Shown: piece after piece, positions 61,422 through 64,000 of the stretch
How positions within the stretch are numbered: position 1 is the stretch's first letter
Layout: each line of letters opens with the position of its first letter
NCBI RefSeq assembly: GCF_001678755.1
Contig: NZ_LZDS01000023.1
Location: 124,001 to 188,000, forward strand
Direction of reading: 5' to 3'
DNA from: Acinetobacter gandensis
GTDB taxonomy: Bacteria > Pseudomonadota > Gammaproteobacteria > Pseudomonadales > Moraxellaceae
DNA: 64,000 nucleotides
Notes under the pieces: model-generated
Databases searched by the model: none
The model's input: only the letters and a program-made list of their open reading frames with translations
What the model was told of the DNA's origin: nothing
Position numbers and translations under genes: made by a program

Positions 61422-62540
61422 ATGAAAGTAGGTCTGGTCGGTTGGCGCGGGATGGTTGGTTCCGTCCTTATGCAACGTATGGTTGAAGAGAATGATTTTG
61501 CTCACATCGAGCCATTCTATTTCTCTACCAGTAATGCAGGTGGTGAAGCCCCTGCATTTGGTGGTAAAACTGCCCCAGCACTTATGGATGCGACAGACAT
61601 TAATAGTCTGAAGCAAATGGATGTCATTATTACCTGCCAAGGTGGCGATTACACGACAGAAGTGTTTCCAAAGCTAAAAGCTGAAGCTTGGGATGGCTAC
61701 TGGATTGATGCTGCGTCTACACTTCGTATGGATGATGAAGCAATCATCGTACTTGATCCTGTAAACATGCATGTCATCAAAGACGGTTTAGTGAAAGGCA
61801 CTAAAACTTTCGTTGGCGGTAACTGTACAGTTTCGTTGATGTTGATGGGCTTAGGCGGCTTATTCCAAAATAATTTAGTGGAATGGGCAACATCGATGAC
61901 CTATCAAGCAGCTTCGGGTGCAGGCGCGCAAAATATGCGTGAACTGATCTCAGGCATGGGTTACTTGTATAACAATACAAAAGACTTACTTGATGATCCG
62001 CGCTCACCAATTTTAGATATCGACTCTAAAATTGCTGAATTACAACGTGGCGAAGGCTTCCCTTCAGCAAACTTTGGTGTGCCTTTAGCAGGCTCGCTCA
62101 TTCCATACATCGACAAGCAGCTTGAAAGCGGTCAGTCGAAAGAAGAATGGAAAGGTCAAGTTGAAACCAACAAGATCTTAGGCAATCAACAAATTGTTCC
62201 AATTGACGGCCATTGTGTTCGTATTGGTGCAATGCGTTGCCACTCTCAAGCCTTAACGTTGAAATTGAAAAAAGACGTGCCGCTTGATGAAATTGAAGAC
62301 ATGTTACGTAATGCGAACCAATGGGCAAAAGTTGTTCCAAACACTCGCGAAGCATCTATGACAGATTTAACACCTGTTGCAGTCACTGGCACATTATCTG
62401 TACCAGTAGGTCGTTTACGTAAGCTCAACATGGGTAAAGAATACCTTGGTGCGTTTACTGTAGGTGACCAATTACTTTGGGGTGCTGCTGAACCACTTCG
62501 TCGCATGTTACGTATTTTAGTGGAATATAAAAATGCTTAA
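61422..62540 (+). CDS. asd: aspartate-semialdehyde dehydrogenase
   Basis: Reduces aspartyl phosphate to aspartate semialdehyde, the shared precursor of lysine/meso-DAP, methionine and threonine. N-terminal nucleotide motif [19 protein letters not shown] (about 2-20), the active-site Cys in [19 protein letters not shown] (about 135), and the conserved [15 protein letters not shown] (about 163) and [21 protein letters not shown] (about 263-283). 372 residues from the ATG at 61422, with GAGG about 9 bases before it. Next to fimV as in Pseudomonas. Confidence 0.95.
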   Translation: MKVGLVGWRGMVGSVLMQRMVEENDFAHIEPFYFSTSNAGGEAPAFGGKTAPALMDATDINSLKQMDVIITCQGGDYTTEVFPKLKAEAWDGYWIDAASTLRMDDEAIIVLDPVNMHVIKDGLVKGTKTFVGGNCTVSLMLMGLGGLFQNNLVEWATSMTYQAASGAGAQNMRELISGMGYLYNNTKDLLDDPRSPILDIDSKIAELQRGEGFPSANFGVPLAGSLIPYIDKQLESGQSKEEWKGQVETNKILGNQQIVPIDGHCVRIGAMRCHSQALTLKLKKDVPLDEIEDMLRNANQWAKVVPNTREASMTDLTPVAVTGTLSVPVGRLRKLNMGKEYLGAFTVGDQLLWGAAEPLRRMLRILVEYKNA

Positions 62541-62563
62541 GCATTTTTAAGCCATTGAATAAG

Positions 62564-62592
62564 AAGCCGATCACAATTGATCGGCTTTTTTA
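62564..62592 (+). terminator. asd terminator
   Basis: AAGCCGATCA-caat-TGATCGGCTTTTTTA hairpin, 25 bp after the stop. Confidence 0.88.
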
Positions 62593-62640
62593 TGTAACTA
62601 TCGTGTAAGTATTTTACAATTCTCTGACAAGTCGCTAATC

Positions 62641-62646
62641 TATAAT
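62641..62646 (+). promoter_or_regulatory. -10 element of fimV promoter
   Basis: Perfect TATAAT 40 bp upstream of the fimV ATG; no clear -35. Confidence 0.4.
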
Positions 62647-62685
62647 TTTCGCCATGCGACATAAATGCTCGAGCTAAAGATTAAG

Positions 62686-64000
62686 ATGACCGTATATAAC
62701 AAATTAAAGATCGCCATTTTAGCCGTTATTGCATCTCAGAATATTCATGCGATTTCTATTGATCCTGTTCAAGTTCAATCAGCACCTGGGGAGTTGCTGT
62801 ACGCTGAGATTCATTTCCGCCACTCAGACACTTCTGTGCCACTAAACGCCAGTTTAGCCAGTGCGGAGGACTTGCTCAGCATGGGTACAGGTCATCAACC
62901 GCCTGGGCATTTGAACTTTTTCACGCGTCGTGATGGCGCAGGTAATGGTGTGATTACCATCACTTCTTCACGCCCAGTCACTGATGCTGAACTCAATTTT
63001 ATTGTCAATATTAAAGAAGGTAATGCATCACGCTTACAAAGTATTAAAACCCCATTAAAACGTAGCCCAACCAATAATGCATCTGCTCAAACCCGAGCAA
63101 ATGAGCGTCCACTGGCCCCTGTGATTATTGTGAATGAAAAAGATATCGCATTAAATCTACCGACCAGTACGCTCTATACAGCAAAACCTGTCATCGCTGC
63201 TGAGCAACCGTTGCTGCTCAGCAAAAAAGCACCGCCAAGCCTGATACAAGCTCCTATCACAACACCCGTTGCGATTGAGTCACCAGTACATGTGCAAAAT
63301 TATGCGATCCCAACACCCAATGCGCCGCATATTCCAGCGCCAACAGCATTAAAAGATTCATCAACGACTCTATCTAGCCAAAATAGCGCTACCGCAAAAA
63401 TAGCGCCACCTGCACCTGCAAACGAGTCAGCCAGCATTTCACAAGACCCTCTAGCCAAAAAATATGCGGATGAAATAGCACAAAAGCGTGCAACAAAACC
63501 CATCGAAAATGCGCCTGTAAAAGCTCAAGCCGCGACACCAACTGCTCAACCCGTTAATACAGGGTCAGCTGCCACACAATATGTCGTGCGAAGCAATGAA
63601 AGTTTATGGGGCATTGCATCACGTATTGCCGCTGAGCAAAATCGTCCTGTGGGCGAAGTCATGAAGCAAATTAAAGCCTCAAATGAACATGCGTTTATTC
63701 AAGGTGATGTCAATCGTCTGCGTCGTGGCGCTGCACTCAATATTACTAGTGGAAAACCTCAAAAAGAGCCGACGAAAGTGTCTGCAGCGGAACTGGCAAA
63801 AACACCATCTAGCCAGTCAGGCAAAGCAAAATATCGCTTAAACCAAGCAGAAATGAGCTTAGTGGCTGAGAAATCACAAGATTCAGCTCCAGCTTCTGCA
63901 AACAATTCATCAGAAAAAAACAAAACTTCGAAAGAGTTGTCATTAAAAGTTATGACATCACGGGAAAAAACCGTTAAATTACAGAGAAACGTAACTCAAT
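62686..64000 (+). CDS. fimV: FimV-like peptidoglycan-binding protein (5' part, runs off the window)
   Basis: Open from ATG at 62686 to the last base, at least 438 residues, so the 3' end is missing. N-terminal signal-like helix (LKIAILAVIASQNIHA) and a first domain with the FimV-type opening ISIDPVQVQSAPGELLYAEIHFRH; a long Ala/Pro-rich linker; then a LysM domain with YVVRSNESLWGIASRIAAEQ near residue 300. This is the plan of FimV of Pseudomonas and TspA-like proteins, which help type IV pilus assembly, twitching motility and polar organisation. Immediately after asd, the same order as Pseudomonas. Confidence 0.88.
   Translation, partial: MTVYNKLKIAILAVIASQNIHAISIDPVQVQSAPGELLYAEIHFRHSDTSVPLNASLASAEDLLSMGTGHQPPGHLNFFTRRDGAGNGVITITSSRPVTDAELNFIVNIKEGNASRLQSIKTPLKRSPTNNASAQTRANERPLAPVIIVNEKDIALNLPTSTLYTAKPVIAAEQPLLLSKKAPPSLIQAPITTPVAIESPVHVQNYAIPTPNAPHIPAPTALKDSSTTLSSQNSATAKIAPPAPANESASISQDPLAKKYADEIAQKRATKPIENAPVKAQAATPTAQPVNTGSAATQYVVRSNESLWGIASRIAAEQNRPVGEVMKQIKASNEHAFIQGDVNRLRRGAALNITSGKPQKEPTKVSAAELAKTPSSQSGKAKYRLNQAEMSLVAEKSQDSAPASANNSSEKNKTSKELSLKVMTSREKTVKLQRNVTQ

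Noticed and set aside
62604-62620. TGTAAGTATTTTACA upstream of fimV as a second GacA element
   Set aside because: The half-sites are not 6 bp apart as required for TGTAAG-N6-CTTACA, and no GGA-rich RNA follows.
1-64000. CRISPR arrays, IS elements, prophage, integron, tRNA or rRNA
   Set aside because: No regularly spaced repeats, transposase or integrase frames, or recognisable RNA-gene signatures were seen on either strand.

Overview
This window looks like the chromosome of an Acinetobacter species outside the A. baumannii core. The base composition is AT-rich, the reading frames are close to known Acinetobacter housekeeping proteins, and several arrangements are typical of the genus or order: asd followed by fimV, clpP-clpX beside tig, metX-metW, tonB-exbB-exbD, and a 366-residue LpsB-type glycosyltransferase next to a late lipid A acyltransferase. 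I see no insertion sequence, prophage, CRISPR array, tRNA or rRNA. The window is mostly core genome with small clusters of poorly characterised genes.

Layout. 0.1-1.9 kb: three AT-rich exported or lipoprotein genes of unknown function. 1.9-2.3 kb: a tiny membrane-protein ORF behind a PhoB-type promoter. 2.4-8.4 kb: class I fumarase, a lipoprotein, then clpX, clpP and trigger factor on the minus strand. 8.5-15.4 kb: an iron-uptake island with two TonB-dependent catecholate receptors (PirA/FepA-like and PiuA/Fiu-like), the PiuC dioxygenase and an FMN 2-hydroxyacid oxidase. 15.4-20.9 kb: leuA with a structured leader, metX-metW-Sel1 protein, rdgB and a zinc-ribbon protein. 21-26.7 kb: an AEC permease, tatABC, a Tat-exported PhoX-type phosphatase and an NRDE protein. 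26.8-33.4 kb: lgt, two small tandem membrane proteins, an amidase-like protein, thyA, folA, a DUF4105 protein, a META lipoprotein and msrA. 33.5-39.3 kb: exbD-exbB-tonB, purU, a TetR regulator divergent from an aldehyde dehydrogenase, and rpmB-rpmG. 39.4-47.9 kb: a YbaL-type cation/proton antiporter, small genes, an RRM protein, a UvrD-like helicase, glycerate kinase, an AhpD-like protein and HdeD. 48-54.3 kb: a metzincin-like protein, a NYN/LOTUS protein, topA, a PIN-like protein and slyX. 54.3-59.3 kb: uup, an SDR, the acyltransferase and lpsB. 59.4-64 kb: a small membrane protein, a candidate regulatory RNA, an endonuclease/phosphatase, asd and the start of fimV.

How the parts work together. 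The PirA-like and PiuA-like receptors need the TonB-ExbB-ExbD motor at 33.5-35.3 kb. All three loci carry Fur-like palindromes, and at the pirA-like gene and at tonB the palindrome lies in the promoter spacer. TatABC should export the adjacent PhoX-type phosphatase, which has a twin-arginine signal. Both tatA and phoX, and the tiny ORF at 2 kb, have 11-bp-periodic CTGTCAT-like repeats upstream, which suggests phosphate-starvation control.

Most interesting signals. (1) An intergenic, roughly 170-nt RNA candidate at 59.84-60.01 kb (minus strand) with ten GGA motifs. Most sit in apical loops of successive hairpins and one lies in a 13-bp terminator hairpin. A GacA-type upstream element lies about 70 bp from the inferred start. 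This is the architecture of CsrB/RsmZ-type RNAs that sequester CsrA. (2) Three perfect TTATCCACA DnaA boxes within 49 bp at 48.0 kb, far from any oriC gene. (3) The PhoB-box-driven 28-38-residue membrane-protein ORF. (4) A three-way-junction-like element upstream of leuA. All regulatory calls are from reading the sequence by eye; no search or folding program was run.
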